Assembly: GCF_047946665.1 (NCBI RefSeq)
Contig: NZ_CP172312.1
Span: forward strand, 1,984,001 to 2,048,000
Length of the DNA stretch: 64,000 nt
Reading direction: 5' to 3'
DNA from: Allohahella sp002354735
GTDB lineage: Bacteria; Pseudomonadota; Gammaproteobacteria; Pseudomonadales; Oleiphilaceae
The position numbers and the translations under genes are program-made. Below the pieces are notes generated by a model. That model made no database searches. It saw only the letters and a list, made by a program, of their open reading frames with translations, and was not told the origin of the DNA. Positions 46,241 to 54,759 of this stretch are shown here, piece by piece. Each line of letters begins with the position of its first letter. The stretch's first letter is position 1.

Positions 46241-47464
46241 TTATATCTCGGCCTTTAGTTTGTTGTGTGCAGACTCCACGCGCACTTTGGCCTCGTCGAC
46301 GCTTTTAGCGCTTGCAAGCACCACACCCATGCGGCGCCTTCCCTGCACCTCGGGCTTGCCAAAGAGGCGCAGGTCAACATTAGCCATGGCGAGTACATCG
46401 TCCACACCCAGGAAACGAATGCCTTCATCACTACTATGCCCCTCCACCAGGAGCGCTTTCGAGGCACCGGCAAGTGGTCGCTCGATCGAGGGGACCGGAA
46501 TACCGAGCAACGCTCGCGCGTGCAGAGCAAATTGTGAGTGACGCTGAGTAATCAGTGTCACGAGGCCGGTGTCGTGCGGACGGGGTGAGACCTCATTGAA
46601 GAAGACCTTATCACCTTGAACGAATAGTTCGACGCCGAAGACGCCGTAGCCTCCTAATGCCGCGGTTATCTTTTCGGCAATTTCGCGGGAGGCTCGCAGC
46701 GCGTCTGCCGACATGGGCTGCGGCTGCCAGCTCATCCGATAATCACCGTCTTCCTGAATGTGGCCAATGGGATCGGGAAAGCTTACACCCCCGGCATGCC
46801 GCACGGTCAATTGGGTAATCTCATAGTCGAACCGGATAAAGGCCTCGACGATGACCCGCCCTTCCCCGGATCGCCCCCCAGCCTGGGCATAGCTCCAGGC
46901 CGATTCAATTGCCTCCGCTGATCGAATCACGGACTGCCCCTTACCAGAGGAGCTCATTACCGGCTTCATGACACAGGGATAGCCGAGTCTTGCTGCCGCA
47001 TCCTTTGCCTCCAACAATGAGTCGGCGAATGCGTATGGAGTAGTGGGTAGCCCCAGCTCTTCAGCCGCGAGTCTTCGTATACCTTCTCTATTCATAGTGA
47101 GGTTCACGGCTCTTGCCGAGGGCACAACCCGGAAGCCCTCATTCTCCAGCTTGACCAGCTCGCTGGTCGCAATCGCCTCGATCTCGGGCACTATATAGTC
47201 CGGCCGTTCCCGCAGTATGAGTTCTCGGAGCTCGTTGGGGTCGAGCATGTTAATGACGACAGCATGATGGGCCACCTGCATCGCAGGTGCGCCGGCATAT
47301 CGATCGACCGCGATGGTTTCGATGCCAAGCCCCTGCAGGACCATGATGAGCTCTTTCCCAAGCTCTCCGGAGCCAAGAAGCATGACGCGTAGTGCCGATC
47401 GAGTGGCTGGCGTGCCTATCAGTAGTGGGTTATTTGGTCGCAAGTTCGGGGTGGAGTTTTTCAT
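46241..47464 (-). CDS. purT: Formate-dependent phosphoribosylglycinamide formyltransferase PurT
   Basis: A 407-residue ATP-grasp enzyme that formylates GAR with formate and ATP in purine synthesis. MLLGSGELGKELIM opens the N-terminal domain. IVPEIEAIAT, then YPCVMKPVMSSSGKGQSV (ATP-binding loop) and FNEVSPRPHDTG (metal-binding Glu and Asn) are as in E. coli PurT. The ATG at 47464 gives the natural N terminus; a TTG 12 bp earlier is also in frame. Last gene of the nudL-CA-DUF1289-purT group and directly upstream of the rrn promoter; no terminator is seen between. Confidence 0.95.
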   Translation of the reverse strand: MKNSTPNLRPNNPLLIGTPATRSALRVMLLGSGELGKELIMVLQGLGIETIAVDRYAGAPAMQVAHHAVVINMLDPNELRELILRERPDYIVPEIEAIATSELVKLENEGFRVVPSARAVNLTMNREGIRRLAAEELGLPTTPYAFADSLLEAKDAAARLGYPCVMKPVMSSSGKGQSVIRSAEAIESAWSYAQAGGRSGEGRVIVEAFIRFDYEITQLTVRHAGGVSFPDPIGHIQEDGDYRMSWQPQPMSADALRASREIAEKITAALGGYGVFGVELFVQGDKVFFNEVSPRPHDTGLVTLITQRHSQFALHARALLGIPVPSIERPLAGASKALLVEGHSSDEGIRFLGVDDVLAMANVDLRLFGKPEVQGRRRMGVVLASAKSVDEAKVRVESAHNKLKAEI

Positions 47465-47551
47465 GACAGATACCAATACGAAGGATGGATAGGCTTAAAA
47501 CACCATGGCAAGGGCAGACAGGGCGCAGGAGGGATCAACCTGTCACATAGC

Positions 47552-47797
47552 TTAGAGCGTGCGACCGCTGGCCTTTTCGCGGACGGCTACCTGCTCAAGC
47601 ACGGCTCGGCGTTGGTCATTATTCAGACCCGACCAGGCGCAGATTTCATCCCCGGATCGATAACAGCCTATACAAATATCGTTTTCGTCGAGACAGCAGA
47701 TGCTGACACATGGCGAACGAACTGGCGTCTCCGAGGCCGTCCGGGCCGCGCGAGGATCAGAGGCGGATTTCTGGGAATCTGCTGCTAACGATTTCAT
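47552..47797 (-). CDS. DUF1289 small Cys-rich protein
   Basis: An 81-residue protein with the DUF1289 signature SPCVSICCLDENDICIGCYR and the following EICAWSGL...QRRAVL. Four Cys suggest a small metal site, though function is unknown. The ATG overlaps the stop of the carbonic anhydrase-like gene (ATGA), so the two are translationally coupled. Confidence 0.87.
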   Translation of the reverse strand: MKSLAADSQKSASDPRAARTASETPVRSPCVSICCLDENDICIGCYRSGDEICAWSGLNNDQRRAVLEQVAVREKASGRTL

Positions 47798-48324
47798 TGT
47801 GCGTCAACAGCCTGCAGGCCTTTCGCATAGCGTGCAGCATTGTGAACGTAATGCGCGGCGCCAGCCTCGAGTAATTTCTTCTGCTGGTCAGTCAGAGATT
47901 TTTTAACCGTACCAGGAGAGCCGACAACAAGACTTCCGTCCGGAATTTCCTGGTTTTCGGTTATAAGCGCATTGGCACCGATAATACAGTGCTTACCGAT
48001 CCTGGCCCCGTTGAGAACGACTGCATTGATGCCAATGAGCGAATAGTCGCCGATCGTGCAACCGTGAAGCATGGCCTTGTGCCCCACGGTGACGCCTGTG
48101 CCTATGATGAGCTTGATACCTGGATCAGTGTGGAGAACTGCGCCATCCTGGATGTTCGAAGCTTCTCCAATTTCAATAAGGTCGTTGTCGGCGCGGAGGA
48201 CCGCGTTGAACCAGACACTACTTTTCGCTTTCAGCACAATATTACCGATCAAGGTCGCGTTGGGCGCAACAAAATGGCCTGCGCCCTCGAGCGTCGGTTG
48301 CTTGTCATCTATTGTGTACATCAT
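47794..48324 (-). CDS. Gamma-carbonic anhydrase-like hexapeptide protein (YrdA/PaaY-like)
   Basis: A 176-residue left-handed beta-helix protein. Hexapeptide turns run from PNATLIGNIVLKAKSSVWFNAVLRAD to IGKHCIIGANALITENQEIPDGSLVVGSPG. The zinc ligands are visible as GAVLHTD and GHKAMLHGC. Proteins of this YrdA/Cam-like group bind zinc or iron; carbonic anhydrase activity varies. A GGAGAA site precedes the paired ATG codons at 48324. Positioned between the CoA pyrophosphatase and DUF1289, as in Pseudomonas. Confidence 0.92.
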   Translation of the reverse strand: MMYTIDDKQPTLEGAGHFVAPNATLIGNIVLKAKSSVWFNAVLRADNDLIEIGEASNIQDGAVLHTDPGIKLIIGTGVTVGHKAMLHGCTIGDYSLIGINAVVLNGARIGKHCIIGANALITENQEIPDGSLVVGSPGTVKKSLTDQQKKLLEAGAAHYVHNAARYAKGLQAVDAQ

Positions 48325-48354
48325 TCGAGGTTCTCCGGTTATAGATGGAGGTAA

Positions 48355-48954
48355 TCAGGATACCAGGCGGTCTAGCTCAACCTGCAGATCGCCACTGACG
48401 TGACCAAGCATCTGTTCGAAGGCGACATGGAAAAACTCCATGAGCACGACAGCGGTCATACCCCAGATATGATAGCGGCCAAAATACCAGGCAGGCACCT
48501 TCAACTCGAGATTGCCAAAGCCGAGATTATCGAGGCGCGCAGGCTTTTCATTAAGGAAGAAGGTCAGAGGCACCTTGAAGACGCTTTCAAGCTCAAAGGT
48601 GTCAATCCGCATAGGCAACTCCGGCGCGACTGAGCCCACAAACGGTGTGACGAGAATGCCGTGTTTCGACCAGACATCGCTAAGCCTGGCTTGATGCTTG
48701 ATGCTTGATGCGGGCAGGCCGATTTCCTCGTACACCTCACGGAGAGCTGTCGCTAGCAAGGTAGCATCTCCATGATCCTGCATGCCGCCCGGGAAGGCCA
48801 CCTGGCCGCGATGCGTGCTAAGGATCTCGGACCGCTTGGTCAGTATAATCTGGGGGTCGTCTTCCTCAGTCAGCAGCATCATCACAGCAGCTCGCGGGAG
48901 ATTGCTGGTGAGGCTTCGGAACTGGTAACGTTGTAATTTTTCGTAATCGGTCAT
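48355..48954 (-). CDS. CoA pyrophosphatase-type NUDIX hydrolase (NudL-like)
   Basis: A 199-residue NUDIX enzyme. The CoA-pyrophosphatase signature ILTKRSEILSTHRGQVAFPGG is split just before the NUDIX box GGMQDHGDATLLATALREVYEEIG, in which the usual first Glu is Asp. It hydrolyses CoA or acyl-CoA to phosphopantetheine and ADP in related proteins. A 7-bp unit, GCTTGAT, is repeated three times at 48689-48709 within the coding sequence. First gene of the minus-strand group leading to purT. Confidence 0.88.
   Translation of the reverse strand: MTDYEKLQRYQFRSLTSNLPRAAVMMLLTEEDDPQIILTKRSEILSTHRGQVAFPGGMQDHGDATLLATALREVYEEIGLPASSIKHQARLSDVWSKHGILVTPFVGSVAPELPMRIDTFELESVFKVPLTFFLNEKPARLDNLGFGNLELKVPAWYFGRYHIWGMTAVVLMEFFHVAFEQMLGHVSGDLQVELDRLVS
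48689..48711. repeat. Heptanucleotide tandem repeat inside the NudL-like gene
   Basis: GCTTGAT occurs three times in a row plus GC. It encodes part of the SSIKHQAR stretch after the NUDIX box. Gain or loss of one 7-bp unit would shift the frame. Confidence 0.7.
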
Positions 48955-49018
48955 CCTGTCAATAGTACACTGTGCTGCTTTGACTTTGCCATCGAATCAA
49001 ACAACCTGGTAAATAGCC

Positions 49019-49591
49019 TTGAATCAGATTATTCGCTTCTGCATGTCCTGTGGAGAACCTACCCAGAATCGCACGCCTGACGGCGATAACCGTTCGAGAG
49101 CCGTCTGCGGCCAGTGCGGCGAAATTCACTACGTCAACCCAAAGATAGTCGCCGGGGCAGTTGCCGTTCATGAGGACCGGGTCCTGCTGTGTCGACGCGC
49201 CATCGAGCCGCGAAAAAACTATTGGACGCTACCGGCAGGTTTCATGGAAACCGATGAAACTGTCGCCGAAGCTGCACAACGGGAAACTCGGGAGGAGGCA
49301 CTGGGCGAAGTCAGGCTCAATGGATTGCTGTCTATTGGCGATGTGCCGCACATCGGGCAGGTACATATGTACTACTTGGGCGAGCTTGTCGATGGCGTCC
49401 ACGGTGTCGGTATCGAGAGCCTGGAGACCCGCCTTTTCACTGAAGCCGAGGTTCCATGGGAAGAACTGGCGTTTCGAACGGTGACGGAGACGCTTCGCCA
49501 TTACTTCAGCCTGCGGTCGCGTCCCGGATTCGATGCGACCTCGCCAGGGGCGCCTTATCAGTTCACTGCGCAGTGGAAGCCGGCAAAGTAG
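49019..49591 (+). CDS. NUDIX hydrolase with N-terminal zinc ribbon
   Basis: A 190-residue protein. CMSCG and CGQCG near the N terminus make a four-Cys zinc ribbon. The NUDIX box is GFMETDETVAEAAQRETREEALG, fully conserved (E at the expected spacing, REXXEE). Preceding text KIVAGAVAVHEDRVLLCRRAIEP is typical of the YjaD/YmfB-like ADP-ribose or nucleotide hydrolases. The start is probably the TTG at 49019; the only in-frame Met nearby (residue 9) would cut into the zinc ribbon. The last 29 bp overlap the convergent YqfO-like gene. Confidence 0.87.
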   Translation: MNQIIRFCMSCGEPTQNRTPDGDNRSRAVCGQCGEIHYVNPKIVAGAVAVHEDRVLLCRRAIEPRKNYWTLPAGFMETDETVAEAAQRETREEALGEVRLNGLLSIGDVPHIGQVHMYYLGELVDGVHGVGIESLETRLFTEAEVPWEELAFRTVTETLRHYFSLRSRPGFDATSPGAPYQFTAQWKPAK

Positions 49592-49919
49592 CCTTAGCGT
49601 CGTCGTTCCTCACCTGATATAGCTCGATAAAGTCATACGCAGGTTCTTCATAGGGGTGCGCGCGCCTGATCGCCGCCTCTACATCTGCAGCCAGCTCGGC
49701 CGGAAGCAAGGTTTCAAGCTTGTATTCGTCTACATGCGCCGTCTCGCCTATTTTGCCAATTGCCGGCTCACTGCCTGGCAACGGCCGGAACTGCCCTTCT
49801 CCTTTTACGAGCCAGCAGCAACGATCGTAGAGGCCCGAGCGCCCCGCACCTGCTTCAAAAAGCGCTGCTTTGACCTTCTCTAAGGCGGGCTCGGGGATAT
49901 ATACAGTCAACTTCAGCAA
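49563..49919 (-). CDS. YqfO/NIF3-C-terminal-like domain protein
   Basis: A 118-residue protein matching the YqfO family (MLKLTVYIPEPALEKVKAALFEAGAG, then PYEEPAYDFIEL). These stand-alone proteins resemble the insert domain of Nif3-like proteins and form trimers or larger rings of unknown function. The start is TTG: a perfect AGGAGG lies 6 nt before it and no ATG is near. Confidence 0.87.
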   Translation of the reverse strand: MLKLTVYIPEPALEKVKAALFEAGAGRSGLYDRCCWLVKGEGQFRPLPGSEPAIGKIGETAHVDEYKLETLLPAELAADVEAAIRRAHPYEEPAYDFIELYQVRNDDAKATLPASTAQ

Positions 49920-50677
49920 GGCAGACCTCCTGAGGGATTATCAGTGGATTTCGCGACATTCCGCTGCGCCGACTTTGGAGCTGGCGACGTCCGGTTCCTG
50001 TACAGGACAACGCCAGCTCCTCTCGCTTTAGATCGGCTTGAACAGCCACACGCTCAGGATACATTGAGTTACACAATTGGACCAGGCACGCCCAATAGTG
50101 GGCAACTTGAGCTGCGATTTTGTAGTTTTTACAAAATCTGCCGCTAGGCGAATCGGTTTTTGTTAATATAGGTGATACTTGAGGATAAGTTCTGGACAAG
50201 TTATCCACAGGCAGTGAAAAACGATTCATTTTTAAGGGCTTTCGACCTTTCTCCACAGAAAATGTGGATATCACTGTGGATAGCTTTTTGATGGAAGGCT
50301 GTAAGCCTTGTGAACAGGGACTTGTTTCCCAATTGTTCGAGTTTTAACCAATTGCATTTATCTAGTTAAATCAATAGCTTGCGAGATAGAAAGATAATAG
50401 CAAAGTATTTGCAGGAGGGCTTGACAAAGATTATTTCGGATATGCCATATTGTTGATAAGAGCGCGGACCGAATTGAAAAAAAATGCCAAATTAACGATT
50501 TCGGGCTTGCAAAAGACGAACAAAACGCTTCCTGCCTAATTTTTAGACAAAGACATTACATTCAGTAGCAGTTGCTTACATTTAGTTACGTTTTAGCCGT
50601 TACGGTTACAGGACCGCACCACCCTGGGGCCACAATGACGCCAGAGTGGCCCAGGGGAGGCTAGTTGAGAGGCGTAT
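49920..50677. other. AT-rich gene-free region with a DnaA-box cluster, origin-like
   Basis: 758 bp without a credible gene. It contains a perfect DnaA box TTATCCACA at 50201-50209 and four one-mismatch boxes: TGAGGATAA (50180-50188, reverse), TTCTCCACA (50249-50257), TGTGGATAT (50263-50271, reverse) and TGTGGATAG (50275-50283, reverse). An AT-rich stretch of about 300 bp follows (50330-50640), with several T- and A-rich runs suited to unwinding. The layout (boxes at one side, AT-rich DNA at the other) is that of bacterial oriC, but no dnaA, gidA or par genes are nearby. It could instead be a DnaA titration or reactivation locus. A shorter reading is that it is the upstream regulatory region of no neighbouring gene, because flanking genes point away. 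Confidence 0.5.
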
Positions 50678-53600
50678 TCAGTGCTTGGCTGCGTTCAAAA
50701 ACATCTTTGCCCAGGGGCTAAACTCTGAAAGCCTCGCCGTTCGGTCGCTTCGCCCTCCATTGTTGGCTCGTGGACTCCAGGAGTGCTGAATCTCCCTGAA
50801 CACGCGCTCGGGATGAGGCATCATGATAGTCACCCTACCGTCTGCAGTTGTCATGCCAGTGACACCACGAGTCGATCCGCCGGGATTGCTTGGATAACTA
50901 CTCGCCGGCTTACCTGTCGAATCGACATAGCGAAGAGCGACAAGCTGATGGTTCTGAAGCTCGGCCGCCTGCTTGTCAGTCAGATCTGCACGTCCTTCCC
51001 CGTGCGCCACGGCAACTGGAAGAATGGATCCAGCCATGCCATCAAGAAGGATTGACGGCGATCGACAGACCTCGACCATGACAAGGCGTGCTTCAAACTG
51101 CTCGGAGCGATTTCGCAGGAAACGTGGCCAGTGATCGGCACCCGGGATCAGGGACTTGATCTGGGCAAACATCTGACAGCCATTACACACGCCCAGGGCG
51201 AGCGTATCGGGGCGCTCGAAGAAGGCCTGGAACTCATCCTTGGCGCGAGGGTTGTGAAGAATGGTGTTCGCCCATCCACTGCCCGCTCCAAGAACGTCCC
51301 CATAGGAGAACCCACCGCAGGCGACGAGTGCTTCAAAGTCCTTGAGGGAGACTCTACCGGAGAGAATGTCGGTCATATGAACATCGACGCTGTCGAGCCC
51401 CATCGATGCAAAGGCGGCCGCCATCTCAAGCTGCCCGTTCACACCCTGCTCACGGAGTACCGCGATGCGCCGACGGCCCTGTCCTCCCGTCACGCCGCTC
51501 AGACCTGAACGCTTGACGATAGCCGCCTGTGCCTCGACTTCGCTCATATCAAAGCTTGGTTCGCTGCGCAGGCCGATATCATCGTTGGATTCGATGATGG
51601 CGAACTCCTCGTCAGCACACTCGGGGTTGTCGCGCAGACGTTGAATTTCGTAGCTGGTGCGAGCCCACAGTCGCTCAAGGCTCGCTCTGCTCCGTTGCAC
51701 TATGACATCATCGGCAAAGCGGAAAATGAGCTGATCGGACTCTGGTACCACCTCGCCTATTTCGAGGTAAGCCTCCTCAAGACCATTCTGCACGAACATC
51801 GAATGTACGTACTGAACGTGCCTGGATTCAACCTGAAGCACAGCCCCAAGCTCCTCATTGAAGAGTTCACGTACGATGTGCGACCGTTCCTTCACCCAGC
51901 GATCCAGCTGAATGTTCACGCCACAGCGACCTGCAAAGGCCATTTCAGCCAGTGTAGTGAACAATCCGCCGTCGGAGCGATCATGATAGGCACGAAGGTA
52001 GTCACCATCATTAAGATGCTGGATGACTTCGAAAAACCAGGCCAGGGTCGAAGGTGAATCGAGATCAGGCGCTATGGCTCCCGTAGCCTTAAACACCTGT
52101 GTGAGCGCAGAGCCACCAACCCGATTGCGACCGAAACCGAGGTCGATGAGGATCAGGGTAGTGTCGGCGATCGGTAGGAGCTGAGGGGTGAGACTGCGGC
52201 GAACATCATGCACTGGTGCAAATCCGCTGACGATCAGCGACATCGGCGAGATGACGCTGACTTCCTGCTGCATGCCACTGCTCTGGTTCTCGAATGCGCG
52301 CTCGCCATCAACCTTCCAGCGTGTACTCATGGACATTGAATCCTTGCCGACCGGAATGGCTATGCCCAGTTCAGGGCACAGTGCCATGCCTACAGCATGG
52401 ACGGCATCATACAAGGCTTCGTTTTCACCAGGATGTGCAGCCGCAGACATCCAGTTAGCCGAGAGGCGAATATCGGAGAGATGCCGGATACGCGCTGCCG
52501 CAATGTTGGTGATGACCTCACCGACAGCCATTCTTGCGCTGGCGGCGGCGTCTATGGTGGCGACAGGCGTGCGCTCGCCCATGGCCATAGCCTCACCGTG
52601 AAAGCCAGTAAAACCGGTCATGGTCACGGCGCAATCGGCAACCGGCACCTGCCAGGGACCAACCATCTGGTCGCGGCAGACTTGACCACTGATTGTGCGG
52701 TCGCCAATGGTGATGAGAAATTTCTTGCTGGCAACGGCTGGCAGCGAGAGCACACGATCTACGGCTTCGTTGACATCTATACGGGTAGAGTCGAAGGTTG
52801 CTTTGGTGAATCCGGTGCGATTAAAGCTGCGCTCCATGCGCGGCGGCTTGCCAAACAGTACCTGCATCGGCAGATCAACCGGCTTGTCGGCGAAATACTG
52901 ATCGTTCAGGGTGATGTGTTTCTCATCAGTGGCAGTGCCCACTATGGCATAGGGGCAGCGTTCACGAGCACAGATTTGGTCGAAGCGCTCGACAGATGCT
53001 TCAGCGATTGCCAATACATAGCGCTCTTGCGACTCGTTACTCCAGATTTCCATCGGCGACATGCCCGGCTCATCAGAGGGGATGTCGCGGATTTCAAACT
53101 GTCCGCCACGCCCTGCATCCTTGACCAGCTCGGGCAGAGCATTGCTCAAGCCGCCGGCGCCGACATCATGGATGAACAGTATTGGGTTGGAGCTGCCAAG
53201 TTCCCAGCAGCGGTCGATGACTTCCTGGCAGCGCCGCTCCATTTCCGGATTGCCCCGCTGCACTGAAGCGAAGTCGAGGCCCTCACTTGAAGCGCCGCCG
53301 CCTACCGACGACGCAGCACCACCGCCAAGGCCGATCAGCATGGCAGGTCCGCCAAGCACGACAAGGCGTGAACCTGCAGGAACTTCGCCCTTCTGCACAT
53401 GTTCTTCCCTGATAGTACCCAGACCACCGGCCAACATGATCGGCTTGTGATAGCCACGCCATTCAAGGCCGTTCACCGTCGCAGCCTGCATTTCATAGGT
53501 TCTGAAATAGCCGCAGAGGTTAGGACGGCCGAACTCATTGTTAAAGGCCGCTGCGCCAATTGGCCCGTCGATCATGATTTCCAGTGGCGATGCAAACCGC

Positions 53601-54733
53601 TCGGGTCGACCGGGGCTTTCTTCCCAGGGTTGCACGGCACCGGGTATGAAGAGATTCGACACCGTAAACCCGGCGAGCCCGGCTTTTGGCTTGGCGCCAC
53701 GACCAGTCGCACCCTCGTCACGGATCTCACCACCGGAGCCAGTAGCCGCGCCTGGGAAGGGGCTGATCGCGGTGGGATGGTTGTGCGTTTCCACCTTCAT
53801 GAGAATGTGAGCCGGCTCTACAACTGCTTTGTACGAGCCAGTGGCAGGATCTGCGAAAAAACGCTCGCCAGTTGATCCCTGGATGACTGCAGCGTTGTCG
53901 GAATAGGCCGAGAGAATACCGTCAGGCGCGCTGTTATATGTATTGCGAATCATCCCAAAGAGGGAGTGCGGACAGGCTTCGTCGTCGACGATCCAGCTGG
54001 CATTGAAAATCTTGTGTCGGCAGTGCTCGGAATTGGCCTGCGCGAACATCATGAGTTCAACATCCGTCGGGTTGCGTTGCAGCCCTTCGAAGGCTGCGAC
54101 GAGGTACTCGATCTCATCTGGCGCAAGTGCCAAGCCGAGTTCGACATTGGCCTTTTCCAGGGCTCCACTTCCACCACCAAGTATATCCACGGTGTCCATG
54201 GTACCGGGCGAGCGATGCGTGAATAAGAGGGATGCGGCCGCGAATTCGTGGAAGACCGACTCGGTCATCCGGTCATGAAGCAGCGCTGCGATTTGCTTCC
54301 TGACCTTACCCTTGAGCTTGTTCTCACTTATTACAGCGTAGGCTGTGCCACGCTCGACACGCGCTATACTGTGGAGCCCACAGTTATGGAGGATATCAGT
54401 GGCCTTGGAGGACCAGGGAGAGATCGTACCCTGACGCGGAAGTACCAGGAAGAGATTGGACTCCCTTGCAGCCGTCGATGATGCCAGTTGTAGATCACGG
54501 GGCGCCGCGTCCTTTGGATGATCCGGCCACTGCCCTGCTTCTACATGATCTGCTTCAAGCAGTGTGGCAGCGAGTTGGCGATCGCGAGCACTGAGATCCT
54601 GATCGCTTTCAAGAAAATAGACGTGGCGCGCTTCGACATCGGCTATCGTAGTACCATGGGCTTGCTGCAGGCGGTTGAGCAGGCGCTGCTTTCGGAAACT
54701 GGAGAGCGCTGACGACCCGTTGAATTCGTGCAT
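50678..54733 (-). CDS. purL: Phosphoribosylformylglycinamidine synthase PurL (large single-chain)
   Basis: A 1,351-residue FGAM synthase, the single-chain form of Gram-negative bacteria (about 1,295 residues in E. coli). Order: N-terminal PurS-like region, linker, AIR-synthase halves with MKVETHNHPTAISPFPGAATG and GSGGEIRDEGATGRG, then a C-terminal class I glutaminase with the catalytic Cys in GVCNGCQMFAQIK (about residue 1,182) and His/Glu in MPHPERVFRE. It makes FGAM from FGAR, ATP and glutamine in purine synthesis. Divergent from mltF by 26 bp, which means the two share a very short promoter region. Confidence 0.97.
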   Translation of the reverse strand: MHEFNGSSALSSFRKQRLLNRLQQAHGTTIADVEARHVYFLESDQDLSARDRQLAATLLEADHVEAGQWPDHPKDAAPRDLQLASSTAARESNLFLVLPRQGTISPWSSKATDILHNCGLHSIARVERGTAYAVISENKLKGKVRKQIAALLHDRMTESVFHEFAAASLLFTHRSPGTMDTVDILGGGSGALEKANVELGLALAPDEIEYLVAAFEGLQRNPTDVELMMFAQANSEHCRHKIFNASWIVDDEACPHSLFGMIRNTYNSAPDGILSAYSDNAAVIQGSTGERFFADPATGSYKAVVEPAHILMKVETHNHPTAISPFPGAATGSGGEIRDEGATGRGAKPKAGLAGFTVSNLFIPGAVQPWEESPGRPERFASPLEIMIDGPIGAAAFNNEFGRPNLCGYFRTYEMQAATVNGLEWRGYHKPIMLAGGLGTIREEHVQKGEVPAGSRLVVLGGPAMLIGLGGGAASSVGGGASSEGLDFASVQRGNPEMERRCQEVIDRCWELGSSNPILFIHDVGAGGLSNALPELVKDAGRGGQFEIRDIPSDEPGMSPMEIWSNESQERYVLAIAEASVERFDQICARERCPYAIVGTATDEKHITLNDQYFADKPVDLPMQVLFGKPPRMERSFNRTGFTKATFDSTRIDVNEAVDRVLSLPAVASKKFLITIGDRTISGQVCRDQMVGPWQVPVADCAVTMTGFTGFHGEAMAMGERTPVATIDAAASARMAVGEVITNIAAARIRHLSDIRLSANWMSAAAHPGENEALYDAVHAVGMALCPELGIAIPVGKDSMSMSTRWKVDGERAFENQSSGMQQEVSVISPMSLIVSGFAPVHDVRRSLTPQLLPIADTTLILIDLGFGRNRVGGSALTQVFKATGAIAPDLDSPSTLAWFFEVIQHLNDGDYLRAYHDRSDGGLFTTLAEMAFAGRCGVNIQLDRWVKERSHIVRELFNEELGAVLQVESRHVQYVHSMFVQNGLEEAYLEIGEVVPESDQLIFRFADDVIVQRSRASLERLWARTSYEIQRLRDNPECADEEFAIIESNDDIGLRSEPSFDMSEVEAQAAIVKRSGLSGVTGGQGRRRIAVLREQGVNGQLEMAAAFASMGLDSVDVHMTDILSGRVSLKDFEALVACGGFSYGDVLGAGSGWANTILHNPRAKDEFQAFFERPDTLALGVCNGCQMFAQIKSLIPGADHWPRFLRNRSEQFEARLVMVEVCRSPSILLDGMAGSILPVAVAHGEGRADLTDKQAAELQNHQLVALRYVDSTGKPASSYPSNPGGSTRGVTGMTTADGRVTIMMPHPERVFREIQHSWSPRANNGGRSDRTARLSEFSPWAKMFLNAAKH

Positions 54734-54759
54734 AATCGAAGGTTTTTTGACCGGAGCAG

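Noticed and set aside
50678..54733. Long plus-strand frames inside purL (for example 52397-53266)
   Set aside because: They are shadows of a highly conserved purL gene with no family features of their own.
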